From the NCBI RefSeq assembly GCF_019139675.1, contig NZ_CP077077.1, forward strand, positions 2,728,001-2,792,000: a stretch of 64,000 bases of DNA. The letters run 5' to 3'. The position numbers and the translations under genes are program-made. Each line of letters begins with the position of its first letter. The stretch's first letter is position 1. This document shows, piece by piece, positions 16,083-23,627 of the stretch. Under the pieces are notes generated by a model that searched no databases, was not told the origin of the DNA, and was given only the letters and a program-made list of their open reading frames with translations. The stretch is from Pseudomonas maumuensis (GTDB lineage Bacteria > Pseudomonadota > Gammaproteobacteria > Pseudomonadales > Pseudomonadaceae).

Positions 16083-16845
16083 TCGGTATTGCGCGGTGCT
16101 GGGCGCCGAGGGTGTCGGCCTGGGCCATTGGCACGGCCGGCAGCATCAATGGCTGGGCAGTCGCGCGTTTGCCTGCGACGCCGCCCAGCCGGCCTGGGCC
16201 CCGGCACTGCAGGCCCTGGCCGGGCTGCTGGGTGAGCATCCGGCACGCGGCGCGCAGTTGCGCGTGCTGCTCTCGGCCCGCTACAGCCGCTTCTGCCTGG
16301 TGCCCTGGAGCGATGCCATCGGTACTCCGCGCGAACTGGATGCCTACGCCCGGGCCTGCTTCGAGAACCTTTACGGGCAGCCTCTGGACGACTGGCGCAT
16401 CGTTCTTTCGCCGGAGCCGGCCGGCGCTGCGCGCATCGCCACGGCGCTGCCCGAGGCACTGCTCCAGGGCCTGCAGGCACTGGGACGGGAAAGCCGCCTG
16501 AGCCTGCGCTCGGTGCAGCCCTACCTGATGGCCGCCTACAACCGCTGCTCGGCGCAGCTGACCCAAGGTGATTTCCTCTTCGTACTGGCCGAGCCGCGCC
16601 GCAGCGTGCTGCTGCTGGCTTCAGGCGGCGCCTGGCAGCAGGTGCTGGCCCAGGGCTGCGCCGATAACGACCAGGCGCTGCAGGCGCTGATCGAGCGTAC
16701 CTGTGAACTGTATGGCGAGCAGCTGCCTCGGGTATACCTGCACGCCCCAGGGCGCACGGCGGCCTCGCAACTGACCGCGGTGCAGCTGTGCGAAGCCAGC
16801 ACCGAATCCGATCCGTTGTGCGCCATGTGGCGGGCGGTGGCCTGA
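16063..16845 (+). CDS. PilM/MshI/GspL-like assembly protein (divergent)
   Basis: A 260-residue protein starting at GTG 16063 behind a good ribosome binding site (GAGGAGA) and overlapping the gspE stop by 20 bases. No transmembrane segment is obvious. By position, before PilN-, PilO- and PilP-like genes, it should be the cytoplasmic actin-like PilM/MshI counterpart linking the ATPase to the inner-membrane ring. Sequence support is weak: VLGAEGVGLGHW and the central RFCLVPWSDAI are compatible with a PilM/MshI-type fold, but canonical ATP-binding motifs are not clear. Confidence 0.55.
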   Translation: MSHLSPDRYCAVLGAEGVGLGHWHGRQHQWLGSRAFACDAAQPAWAPALQALAGLLGEHPARGAQLRVLLSARYSRFCLVPWSDAIGTPRELDAYARACFENLYGQPLDDWRIVLSPEPAGAARIATALPEALLQGLQALGRESRLSLRSVQPYLMAAYNRCSAQLTQGDFLFVLAEPRRSVLLLASGGAWQQVLAQGCADNDQALQALIERTCELYGEQLPRVYLHAPGRTAASQLTAVQLCEASTESDPLCAMWRAVA

Positions 16846-16846
16846 C

Positions 16847-17389
16847 ATGCGCCGCCTCGACCTGGAATTCCAACCCCGCCACAGCAGCCCCCTGGCCTGG
16901 TCATTGCTCGCCCTCGGCGGCGCCGTGCTGGCCGTGCTGGTGCTGGCCCAGCAGCAACTGGTGAGCGAGCAGGTACAGCTGGAAGGCCGCGTACACCAGC
17001 TCGAACTCAAACTAGGCCGGCGCCCGGCCACCGCCGCGGTGCAGAGCAGCGCAGTGATCCGCGAGCAGGCCGAGCGCCTGGCCCAGATGCGCAGCGTTTC
17101 GCAGCAGTTGCAGCGGCCATGGCAGCAGCTGTTCGCCATGCTTGAAGCGATGCCGCAGGAAGATGTGGCGCTGCTCAGTCTGACCCCTGATGCCCGCAAG
17201 GGCCAGGTCCGTATCAGTGCCGAGGCGCGCAACCTCGAGGCCATGCTGCAGTACCACCAGCGCCTGGAGCGCAGCGCCGAGCTGTCGGACGTGTCGCTGC
17301 TCAACCACGAGGTGGTGGCCGGGCAGGTCGAGCATCCGGTGCGCTTCAACCTCACCGCCACCTGGGAGACCGGCCATGCGCGTCCGTAG
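16847..17389 (+). CDS. PilN/MshJ-like inner-membrane assembly protein
   Basis: A 180-residue bitopic protein: short cytoplasmic tail with LDLEFQPRH, one membrane helix (LAWSLLALGGAVLAVLVLA), a coiled-coil stretch (about 45-100) and a C-terminal ferredoxin-like domain (LLSLTPDARKGQVRISAEA). The layout is that of PilN. It starts 1 base after the previous stop and its end overlaps the PilO-like gene by 14 bases. It probably dimerises with that protein. Confidence 0.7.
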   Translation: MRRLDLEFQPRHSSPLAWSLLALGGAVLAVLVLAQQQLVSEQVQLEGRVHQLELKLGRRPATAAVQSSAVIREQAERLAQMRSVSQQLQRPWQQLFAMLEAMPQEDVALLSLTPDARKGQVRISAEARNLEAMLQYHQRLERSAELSDVSLLNHEVVAGQVEHPVRFNLTATWETGHARP

Positions 17390-17927
17390 CCTGATCGTCC
17401 ATGAAGCGCTACGGCGCCTGGGCCGGGCCGGGCTGGCCGCGGTGCTGATCGGCGGCCTGGCCCTGGCGGTCGCCCTGGCCGGGGTGCTGCCCCAGTGGCA
17501 GGCGGTGCGCGAACTGCGTGCCAGCGAGGCCGATGCCAGTGCCCAAGTGCAGCGCCTGGCGCGTGGCGAGCTCAAGGTGCAGGCCAAGCCCGAGCAACAG
17601 GCGCTGGACGACCTGCGTCAGCAACTGCCCGATCAGCCCCAGGCCAGCGAGTTGATCGAGCGTCTGTACCACCTGGCCAGTGCCGAACGCATCAGCCTGG
17701 CCCGTGGCGAGTACGCCCTGGGCGTGGACCCGAAGACCCAGCTGGCGCGCTACCAGATCGTCCTGCCGGTGCGCGGCAGCTACCCGCAGATCCGTGGCTT
17801 CCTCAAGGCGCTGCTCGGCCAGTTGCCGACGCTGGTGCTGGAAGACCTGGAACTGCAACGCAAGCGGATCGGTGACCGGGAACTGACCGGTCGGGTGCGC
17901 ATGACCCTTTACCTGTCGAGGTCGTGA
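17376..17927 (+). CDS. PilO/GspM-like inner-membrane assembly protein
   Basis: A 183-residue bitopic protein with a membrane helix (GLAAVLIGGLALAVALAGVL), a coiled coil (about 45-85) and a C-terminal ferredoxin-like domain (ARYQIVLPVRGSYPQIRGFL). YPQIRGFLKALLGQLPTLVL is characteristic of the PilO/GspM/MshJ group. It sits in the usual N-O-P order. Its start lies inside the PilN-like gene and its stop overlaps the next gene's start. Confidence 0.75.
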   Translation: MRVRSLIVHEALRRLGRAGLAAVLIGGLALAVALAGVLPQWQAVRELRASEADASAQVQRLARGELKVQAKPEQQALDDLRQQLPDQPQASELIERLYHLASAERISLARGEYALGVDPKTQLARYQIVLPVRGSYPQIRGFLKALLGQLPTLVLEDLELQRKRIGDRELTGRVRMTLYLSRS

Positions 17928-18433
17928 TGAACACTCAGCGTGCGGTGATTTGGGCCGGGTTCCTGGGGTTGAGCGCGGCGCTGGCGTGGGCGCCGGGGCA
18001 CTGGTTTGGTGTTGAGGACGAGGCGGCCCCGATCGCCGGCAAGCCGGCTCCCACAGCGCCGGAAGCGTCCAGCAACCCAATGGCAGCCGACTCACCGGCG
18101 ATCGGGGCGGCGCCGCCCTCGAGAGACCTGTTCCCGGTCCAGCAATGGACCCCACCCCAGGCCCTGGCCACCGTCACCGAACAACACGTGGTCACCGCCC
18201 CGGAGCCCGCCGCACCTACCGCCCCGACGCTGCCGTTTCGTTTCATCGGTCGCATGGGTGAGCGCGACGACCTGCAGATCTTCCTGCAGAGCGGCGAGAA
18301 GCTCTACGTCGTGCGCCAGGGCGATGTGATCGACGACACCTACCGTCTGGACCGCGTCTCGGCCACCGAGCTGAGCCTGGTCTACCTGCCACTGCATCAG
18401 CCACAGACCCTGTCTGTCGGGAGCGCACCATGA
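17927..18433 (+). CDS. PilP/GspC/MshK-like periplasmic connector
   Basis: A 168-residue protein with an N-terminal membrane anchor (VIWAGFLGLSAALAWA), a long Pro/Ala-rich linker (about 33-95) and a C-terminal HR-type domain. That domain reads LPFRFIGRMGERDDLQIFL, then GEKLYVVRQGDVIDDTYRL, as in PilP/GspC proteins that dock on the secretin. ATG 17927 overlaps the previous TGA; a GTG lies 3 bases earlier. The linker includes an embedded REP pair encoding IAGKPAPT, so part of it was added by repeat insertion. It starts the link from inner-membrane ring to the secretin gene that follows. Confidence 0.75.
   Translation: MNTQRAVIWAGFLGLSAALAWAPGHWFGVEDEAAPIAGKPAPTAPEASSNPMAADSPAIGAAPPSRDLFPVQQWTPPQALATVTEQHVVTAPEPAAPTAPTLPFRFIGRMGERDDLQIFLQSGEKLYVVRQGDVIDDTYRLDRVSATELSLVYLPLHQPQTLSVGSAP
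18031..18102. repeat. REP pair embedded in the coding sequence of the PilP/GspC-like gene
   Basis: The left unit GATCGCCGGCAAGCCGGCTC plus CCACAG is identical to the intergenic REPs elsewhere in the window. The right unit (18080-18102, inverted) matches the REP consensus at 18 of 23 positions. The flanks also mirror each other (GGCCCCGATCGCC and GGCGATCGGGGC). The frame is kept through both units, which encode part of the Pro/Ala linker. Confidence 0.75.
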
Positions 18434-20307
18434 AACCGTCGAAGTTGTGCAAGCCTGCGCCGTTCGTGCTCCTGGCCCTGTGCGTGGCCATTGCCGGATG
18501 CGGTTCGAGCGCCGCGCGCAAGGACAGCCAGGAACTGATCAAGGAAGGCCAGTACGAGGCCGGCATCGCTCGCCTGGAAGAAGCCCTGCGCGAAGATCCG
18601 CGCGACACCGAGTTGAACATCGCCCTGGCCCATGGCCGCCAGGCCGCGGTCGAGGCGCTGCTGACCCAGGCCGACAGCGACCGCGTGCGCCATGACTTCG
18701 CCGGCGCCCGCATGGGCTATGGCCGGGTACTGACCATCGAGGCCAACAACCGCCGCGCCCAGGAAGGCATCCGCCAGCTGGAGCTGATCCGCACCCTCGA
18801 CGACCGTGTCGCCCTTGGCCAGGCGGCGCTGCGCCAGGGCGACCTGTTCGGCGCCGAGCGCTACATGCGCGAGGTGCTGCGCCTCGACCCGCAGAACCAG
18901 AAGGGCCAGATGCTGCGCAGCGACATCGAGAACGTCCAGGCCCGTACCGCCACGCCGTACCCGCAACTGCGCAGCAAGCTGGAGCGCCCGGTCACCCTGG
19001 AGTTTCGCGATGCCGACCTGAAGACCATCTTCGAGGTGCTGGCCCAGGTCGCCGGGATCAACTTCATCTTCGACAAGGACCTGCGCCCGGACATGAAGGC
19101 CACCATCTTCGTGCGCGAGGTGCGCATCGAGGACGCGGTGGCCCTGCTGCTGGAGCAGAACCAACTGCGCCAGAAGATCGTCAACGACAACACCTTGCTG
19201 CTCTACCCGGACTCGCCGCAGAAGACCAAGGACTACCAGGAACTGGTCATGCGCACCTTCTACCTGACCAGCATCGATGCCAACACCGCGTTGAACATGG
19301 TCAAGACCATGCTCAAGACCCGCGACGTGTTCGTCGACGAGCGCCTCAACACCCTGACCATGCGCGACACCCCCGACGCCGTGCGCATGGCCGAGAAGCT
19401 GCTGCAGTCCCAGGACCAGTCCAACCCCGAGGTGGTGCTGGAAGTGGAAGTGATGGAAGTGGCCACCTCGCGCATCCTCGACCTCGGCCTGCAATGGCCC
19501 AACACCTTCGGCGTGCTGACCAGCGACGGCAAGTCGGTCAGCGTGCTCGACCAGTTGCGCGGCATCGACTCCAGCCGCATCAGCATCTCGCCGGCGCCGC
19601 AGGCCAAGATCAATGCCCAGGACAAGGACATCAACACCCTGGCAAGCCCGGTGATCCGGGTCAGCAACCGCGAGCAGGCGCGCATCCACATCGGCCAGCG
19701 GGTGCCGATCATCAGCGCCACCTCGGTGCCCTCGACCCAAGGCCCGGTCATCACCGAAAGCGTCACCTACCTGGATGTCGGCCTCAAGCTCGAAGTACAG
19801 CCCACCGTACATCTGAACAATGAAGTGGCGATCAAGGTGGCCCTGGAAGTGAGCAACGCCACGCCCCTGGAGGCCACCCGCCAGGGCACCATCCCGGTCC
19901 AGGTCGATACCCGCAACGCCCAGACCAGCCTGCGCCTGCACGATGGCGAGACCCAGGTGCTGGCCGGCCTGGTGCGCAACGATCACAACGCCAGCGGCAA
20001 CAAGATCCCCGGGCTGGGCGACATTCCCGGCCTGGGCCGGCTGTTCGGCAGCAACAAGGACGACATGAGCAAGTCCGAACTGGTGCTGGCGATCACCCCG
20101 CGCATCGTGCGCAACCTGCCGTACCAGAGCCCGTCGGACATGGAGTTCGCCACCGGCACCGAATCGGCCCTGCAGGTGCGCCAGCTGGCGCAACCGGCGC
20201 CGGCCAGCGCACTGCCGGCCGATGCTCCGGTTGACGAGCCGGCTGCGGCGCCGCTGGTCGAGGGGCAGATGGCCGTGGTACCTGCCGCCGCGAGGCCACG
20301 GCCATGA
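18430..20307 (+). CDS. Outer-membrane secretin (GspD/PilQ/MshL family), lipoprotein
   Basis: A 625-residue protein. The signal peptide ends in a lipobox (AIAGC), so the protein is lipid-anchored. Residues about 35-165 contain TPR-like repeats (ALREDPRDTELNIALA, then VLRLDPQNQKGQML). An STN/N0 domain (VTLEFRDADLKTIFEVLAQV) and N1 domain come next, and the secretin core runs from about 330 to 565 (ASPVIRVSNREQARIHIGQR, then VPIIS, VTYLDVGLKLEVQP, GETQVLAGLV and IPGLGDIPGLGRLFGS). It forms the outer-membrane gate. The TPR-plus-secretin layout recalls MshL/tad-like and Pseudomonas Hxc-type variants more than classical GspD. Confidence 0.93.
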   Translation: MKPSKLCKPAPFVLLALCVAIAGCGSSAARKDSQELIKEGQYEAGIARLEEALREDPRDTELNIALAHGRQAAVEALLTQADSDRVRHDFAGARMGYGRVLTIEANNRRAQEGIRQLELIRTLDDRVALGQAALRQGDLFGAERYMREVLRLDPQNQKGQMLRSDIENVQARTATPYPQLRSKLERPVTLEFRDADLKTIFEVLAQVAGINFIFDKDLRPDMKATIFVREVRIEDAVALLLEQNQLRQKIVNDNTLLLYPDSPQKTKDYQELVMRTFYLTSIDANTALNMVKTMLKTRDVFVDERLNTLTMRDTPDAVRMAEKLLQSQDQSNPEVVLEVEVMEVATSRILDLGLQWPNTFGVLTSDGKSVSVLDQLRGIDSSRISISPAPQAKINAQDKDINTLASPVIRVSNREQARIHIGQRVPIISATSVPSTQGPVITESVTYLDVGLKLEVQPTVHLNNEVAIKVALEVSNATPLEATRQGTIPVQVDTRNAQTSLRLHDGETQVLAGLVRNDHNASGNKIPGLGDIPGLGRLFGSNKDDMSKSELVLAITPRIVRNLPYQSPSDMEFATGTESALQVRQLAQPAPASALPADAPVDEPAAAPLVEGQMAVVPAAARPRP

Positions 20308-20777
20308 AACGCCGCCAGCAGGGTTTCAGCCTGATCGAAGTGGTGCTGACCCTGGCACTGCTCGGCTTGCTCGCCAGCATGGCCGCGCCCCTGACCGAGA
20401 CCGTGGTGCGCCGGGGCAAGGAGCAGCAGTTGCGCGAGGCCCTGTACCAGATCCGCGACGCCATCGACGCCTACAAGCGCGCCTTCGACGCCGGCTATAT
20501 CGAGAAGCGCCTGAACGCCAGCGGTTATCCACCGAGCCTGCAGGTGCTGGTGGACGGCGTGCGCGATGTGCGCAGCGCCAAGGGCGCGAAGTTCTACTTC
20601 CTGCGCCGCATCCCCCACGACCCGCTGCGCGCCGCCAAGGACGACGACCAGGGTGGCTGGGGCCTGCGCGCCTACGACAGCGCGGCCGACAGCCCACGCG
20701 AAGGCGAGGATGTGTTCGACGTGTATTCCAAGGCCAGCGGCAAGGGCCTGAACAACGTGCCCTACGGGCAATGGTGA
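20304..20777 (+). CDS. GspG-like pseudopilin (first)
   Basis: A 157-residue type IV prepilin-like protein. The short leader ends at G|FSLIEVVLTLALLGLLAS, with Glu at +5 of the mature protein. After the helix come REALYQIRDAIDAYKR and the GspG-type C-terminal part with HDPLRAAKDDDQGGWGLRAY. Likely a pseudopilus subunit needing a prepilin peptidase, which is not in this window. It overlaps the secretin gene by 4 bases. Confidence 0.88.
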   Translation: MKRRQQGFSLIEVVLTLALLGLLASMAAPLTETVVRRGKEQQLREALYQIRDAIDAYKRAFDAGYIEKRLNASGYPPSLQVLVDGVRDVRSAKGAKFYFLRRIPHDPLRAAKDDDQGGWGLRAYDSAADSPREGEDVFDVYSKASGKGLNNVPYGQW

Positions 20778-20782
20778 AGGCG

Positions 20783-21157
20783 ATGAAAGCGAGCCGAGGC
20801 TTCACCCTCATCGAACTGCTGGTGGTGATGGCGATCATCGCCACCCTGATGACCATCGCCATGCCGCGCTACTTCAACAGCCTGGAGGCCTCCCGCGAGG
20901 CCACCTTGCGCCAGAGCCTGGCGGTGCTGCGCGAGGCGCTGGATCACTACTACGGCGATACCGGGCACTACCCCGATTCGATCGACCAACTGGTGGAGCA
21001 GCGCTACCTGCGCAACACCCCGGTCGATCCGATCACCGAGCGGCGCGATGCCTGGCAGCTGGTGCCGCCGCCCGAGGGCGTGGCCGGCGCGGTGGCCGAC
21101 ATCAAGAGCGGAGCAACCGGGAGGGCGCGCGATGGCAGCCTCTATGCCGAATGGTGA
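20783..21157 (+). CDS. GspG/H-like pseudopilin (second)
   Basis: A 124-residue prepilin-like protein with leader MKASRG and mature FTLIELLVVMAIIATLMTIA (Glu at +5). The C-terminal region (LDHYYGDTGHYPDSIDQLVE, then NTPVDPITERRDAW) is GspG-like, including the calcium-loop-type segment. ATG 20783 gives a normal short leader; an ATG at 20771 overlapping the previous gene is the alternative. It ends within the start of the third pseudopilin gene. Confidence 0.88.
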   Translation: MKASRGFTLIELLVVMAIIATLMTIAMPRYFNSLEASREATLRQSLAVLREALDHYYGDTGHYPDSIDQLVEQRYLRNTPVDPITERRDAWQLVPPPEGVAGAVADIKSGATGRARDGSLYAEW

Positions 21158-21653
21158 AGCCGGCTTCACCTACCTGGGCGTGCTGCTGCTGATCGCCGTC
21201 AGCAGCGTGGCCCTGGCGGCCACCGGCACCCTGTGGGCCACCAGCGTGCAGCGCGAGCACGAGCGCCAACTGCTGTGGGTGGGCGGCCAGTACGCCCAGG
21301 CCCTGCGCAGCTACTACCGCGCATCACCGGGCCTGGCCCAGTACCCACAGGAGCTTGGGGAGCTGGTGGAAGACAACCGTTTCCCGTCGCCGCAGCGCCA
21401 CCTGCGCCGGCTCTACCCGGACCCTGTCGGCGGCGGCGAGGCATGGGGCCTGCTGCGCGCGGTCGATGGCCGCATCACCGGGGTATATAGCCGCTCCGAC
21501 GCCGCGCCGCTCAAGCGCAGCGGCTTCGACGCCCAGTGGAGCGCCTTCGAGGGGCTGGAGCACTACAGCGACTGGCAGTTCGTCGCCGAGCAGGCCTTCG
21601 CCGAAAGCGCCGCTGGCGCCCGTCCACACGCCGGCCTGGGAGAGGCGCCATGA
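21132..21653 (+). CDS. Minor pseudopilin-like protein (third), lacking Glu5
   Basis: A 173-residue protein with prepilin-like leader ending in GEAG|FTYLGVLLLIAVSSVALA. Position +5 is Gly rather than Glu, as is allowed for GspK-type tip subunits, so it may cap the pseudopilus. The globular part has QLLWVGGQYAQALRSYYRAS and PQRHLRRLYPDPVGGGEAWG, again with GspG-family flavour. An ATG at 21144 would shorten the leader by four residues. Overlaps both neighbours by a few bases. Confidence 0.75.
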   Translation: MAASMPNGEAGFTYLGVLLLIAVSSVALAATGTLWATSVQREHERQLLWVGGQYAQALRSYYRASPGLAQYPQELGELVEDNRFPSPQRHLRRLYPDPVGGGEAWGLLRAVDGRITGVYSRSDAAPLKRSGFDAQWSAFEGLEHYSDWQFVAEQAFAESAAGARPHAGLGEAP

Positions 21654-22045
21654 AACGCCTGGCCGCGTGGGTGTGCCTGTGCCTGGCCCTGTTGCATGGC
21701 CAGGCGCAGGCAGGGGCCGAGGACGAGATGATGGGCTTCATCGTCGACAACACCATCTCGCACATCGGCCACGACTTCTATCACGCCTTCAGCGACCGGC
21801 TGCGCGCCACCAGCCGGCTGGATTTCAACCTGGTGGTGCGCGAACGCCCGGATGCCCGCTGGGGCAGCCTGGTGACGGTGGAGTACGAACGCGACGTGCT
21901 GTACCGGCGCTTCCTGCCGCCCAACACCACGCAACTCAACGACGAGGCCATCGCGGCCGCCGACCTGGTCCGCCAGCAGATCATCCAGCGCAAATTGCAA
22001 CGGCTGCTGCAGGACACAACCGATCTGGAGAGGGACGAGCTATGA
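21650..22045 (+). CDS. csgE: Curli assembly protein CsgE
   Basis: A 131-residue periplasmic protein: signal peptide (RLAAWVCLCLALLHGQAQA) and the CsgE fold with GFIVDNTISHIGHDFYHAFS, LVVRERPDARWGSLVTVEY and YRRFLPPNTTQLNDEA. CsgE is the plug/specificity factor that hands curlin subunits to the CsgG pore. It overlaps the third pseudopilin gene by 4 bases, so it is translationally coupled to the secretion machine, an unusual arrangement. The next gene overlaps by 4 bases. Confidence 0.93.
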   Translation: MKRLAAWVCLCLALLHGQAQAGAEDEMMGFIVDNTISHIGHDFYHAFSDRLRATSRLDFNLVVRERPDARWGSLVTVEYERDVLYRRFLPPNTTQLNDEAIAAADLVRQQIIQRKLQRLLQDTTDLERDEL

Positions 22046-22461
22046 GCAACCACCTTGCACGACGCATCGCCGCCTGCCTGCTGGCCGCCGGCCTCGGTGG
22101 CCAGGCCCTGGCCACGGAGCTGGTGTACACCCCGGTCAACCCGTCCTTCGGCGGCAACCCGATCAATGGCGCCTGGCTGTTGAACAACGCCCAGGCGCAG
22201 AACGACTACGACGATCCCGACCTCAAGGACCGCAGTTCGGCATTCGCCGGTACCTCGGCCCTGGAGCGCTTCAGCAACCAGCTCGAGTCGCGCCTGCTCG
22301 GGCAGTTGCTGGACAACATCAGCAACGGCAACACCGGCAGCATGTCCACCGACGCCTTCCTGATCGATGTGATCGACGATTCCGGGGCGCTGAGCATCAA
22401 GGTCACCGACCGGGCCACCGGGGAAGTCTCGATCATCGAGGTCAGCGGCCTGAACCCCTGA
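22042..22461 (+). CDS. csgF: Curli assembly protein CsgF
   Basis: A 139-residue exported protein with signal peptide (IAACLLAAGLGGQALA) and the CsgF N-terminal block ELVYTPVNPSFGGNPINGAW followed by LLNNAQAQN, which inserts in the CsgG pore. The C-terminal part (IDDSGALSIKVTDRATGEVS) matches family style. It normally anchors the curli nucleator at the surface. No csgA or csgB is in the window. Confidence 0.95.
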   Translation: MSNHLARRIAACLLAAGLGGQALATELVYTPVNPSFGGNPINGAWLLNNAQAQNDYDDPDLKDRSSAFAGTSALERFSNQLESRLLGQLLDNISNGNTGSMSTDAFLIDVIDDSGALSIKVTDRATGEVSIIEVSGLNP

Positions 22462-22494
22462 GAGGGACGGGTCTTTTACTGGGGAGAGAACGCC

Positions 22495-23346
22495 ATGAAA
22501 CGCCTGCTGAGCACACTGCTGATCCTCGCCGCCCTGGCTGGCCTGCAAGGCTGCGGCCTGCGCGAGCCGATGCCCGCGGAACAAGACCCCGAGACCCCGA
22601 CGCTGACGCCGCGGGCCTCGACCTACTACGACCTGGTCAACATGCCGCGGCCACGCGGTCGGCTGATGGCGGTGGTGTACGGCTTCCGCGACCAGACCGG
22701 GCAGTACAAGCCAACCCCGGCCAGCTCGTTCTCCACCAGTGTCACCCAGGGGGCGGCGAGCATGCTGATGGACGCCCTCAACGCCAGCGGCTGGTTTGTG
22801 GTGCTGGAGCGTGAAGGCCTGCAGAACCTGCTGACCGAGCGCAAGATCATCCGCGCCTCGCAGAAGAAGCCTGACGTCGCCGAGAACATCCAGGGAGAAC
22901 TGCCGCCGTTGCAGGCTGCCAACCTGATGCTTGAGGGTGGCATCATCGCCTACGACACCAACGTGCGCAGCGGCGGCGAGGGCGCCCGCTACCTGGGCAT
23001 CGGCCTGTCGCGTGAATACCGAGTCGATCAGGTCACGGTCAACCTGCGGGCGGTGGACGTGCGCACCGGGCAGGTATTGGCCAACGTGATGACCAGCAAG
23101 ACCATCTATTCGGTCGGGCAGAACGCCGGGGTGTTCAAGTTCATCGAGTTCAAGAAGCTGCTCGAGGCCGAGGTCGGCTACACCACCAACGAGCCGGCGC
23201 AGCTGTGCGTGCTGTCGGCTATCGAGGCCGCGGTGGGCCACCTGCTGGCCCAGGGCATCGAGCGGCGGCTGTGGCAGGTGGCCGGGGAAGGGGCGGGGGA
23301 CAAGGCGGTGCTGGACAAGTATCTGAGTCAGTATCAGCAGCAGTAG
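22495..23346 (+). CDS. csgG: Curli secretion channel lipoprotein CsgG
   Basis: A 283-residue outer-membrane lipoprotein: lipobox LQGC after LLILAALAG, then YYDLVNMPRPRGRLMAVVYG, FRDQTGQYKP and SSFSTSVTQGAASMLMDALN. GWFVVLEREGLQNLLTERKI and the transmembrane-hairpin region GIIAYDTNVRSGGEGARYLG are conserved. CsgG forms a nonameric pore. It is the last gene of the sigma-54 operon, 33 bases after csgF, with ribosome binding site GGGGAGA. E. coli CsgG has a similar length. Confidence 0.95.
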   Translation: MKRLLSTLLILAALAGLQGCGLREPMPAEQDPETPTLTPRASTYYDLVNMPRPRGRLMAVVYGFRDQTGQYKPTPASSFSTSVTQGAASMLMDALNASGWFVVLEREGLQNLLTERKIIRASQKKPDVAENIQGELPPLQAANLMLEGGIIAYDTNVRSGGEGARYLGIGLSREYRVDQVTVNLRAVDVRTGQVLANVMTSKTIYSVGQNAGVFKFIEFKKLLEAEVGYTTNEPAQLCVLSAIEAAVGHLLAQGIERRLWQVAGEGAGDKAVLDKYLSQYQQQ

Positions 23347-23354
23347 CGACCTAC

Positions 23355-23381
23355 GGGGGCACGTGGCCCGCCGATGCCCCC
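23355..23381 (+). terminator. Hairpin after csgG
   Basis: GGGGGCA (23355-23361) pairs with TGCCCCC (23375-23381) just past the csgG stop. No U-run follows, so termination strength is uncertain. Confidence 0.35.
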
Positions 23382-23458
23382 TGCAGTTGGCATTCAAAGC
23401 AAATCAAACTTTGCAGCCGTGGCGGTATCTCCCATTAACGCAACCAGGAGAAACCACC

Positions 23459-23626
23459 ATGTCAGATCCACGCCATTCGCCGGCCAAGCAGGGCCCGCAC
23501 TCATCCGAGCAGGCCACCGAGCCCGACGACCTCGGCTTCGACCCGGACTCGCCGGATGTCGATGACCCACAGGTTGATCCCCAGGGGCCGGCGAAGCCAC
23601 CGAGGGATGTCGAAAAAGAGCGCTGA
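23459..23626 (+). CDS. Small hydrophilic hypothetical protein (55 aa)
   Basis: A 55-residue acidic, proline-rich protein starting at ATG 23459 behind a clear AGGAGA ribosome binding site (MSDPRHSPAKQGPHSSEQAT). It ends with KPPRDVEKER. No domain is recognised; it looks intrinsically disordered, similar in style to the other small hydrophilic proteins in this window (60157-60291, 59595-59897). It faces the convergent HxlR gene with 1 base between them. Confidence 0.65.
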   Translation: MSDPRHSPAKQGPHSSEQATEPDDLGFDPDSPDVDDPQVDPQGPAKPPRDVEKER

Positions 23627-23627
23627 A

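Noticed and set aside
18397..20193. Long open frame on the minus strand opposite the secretin gene
   Set aside because: A GC-codon-bias shadow of the secretin gene, which has clear domains, coupling and a ribosome binding site on the plus strand.
20783..23346. CsgA/CsgB curlin genes
   Set aside because: No protein with tandem Ser-X5-Gln-X-Gly-X-Asn-type repeats was found here or downstream; only E, F and G are present.
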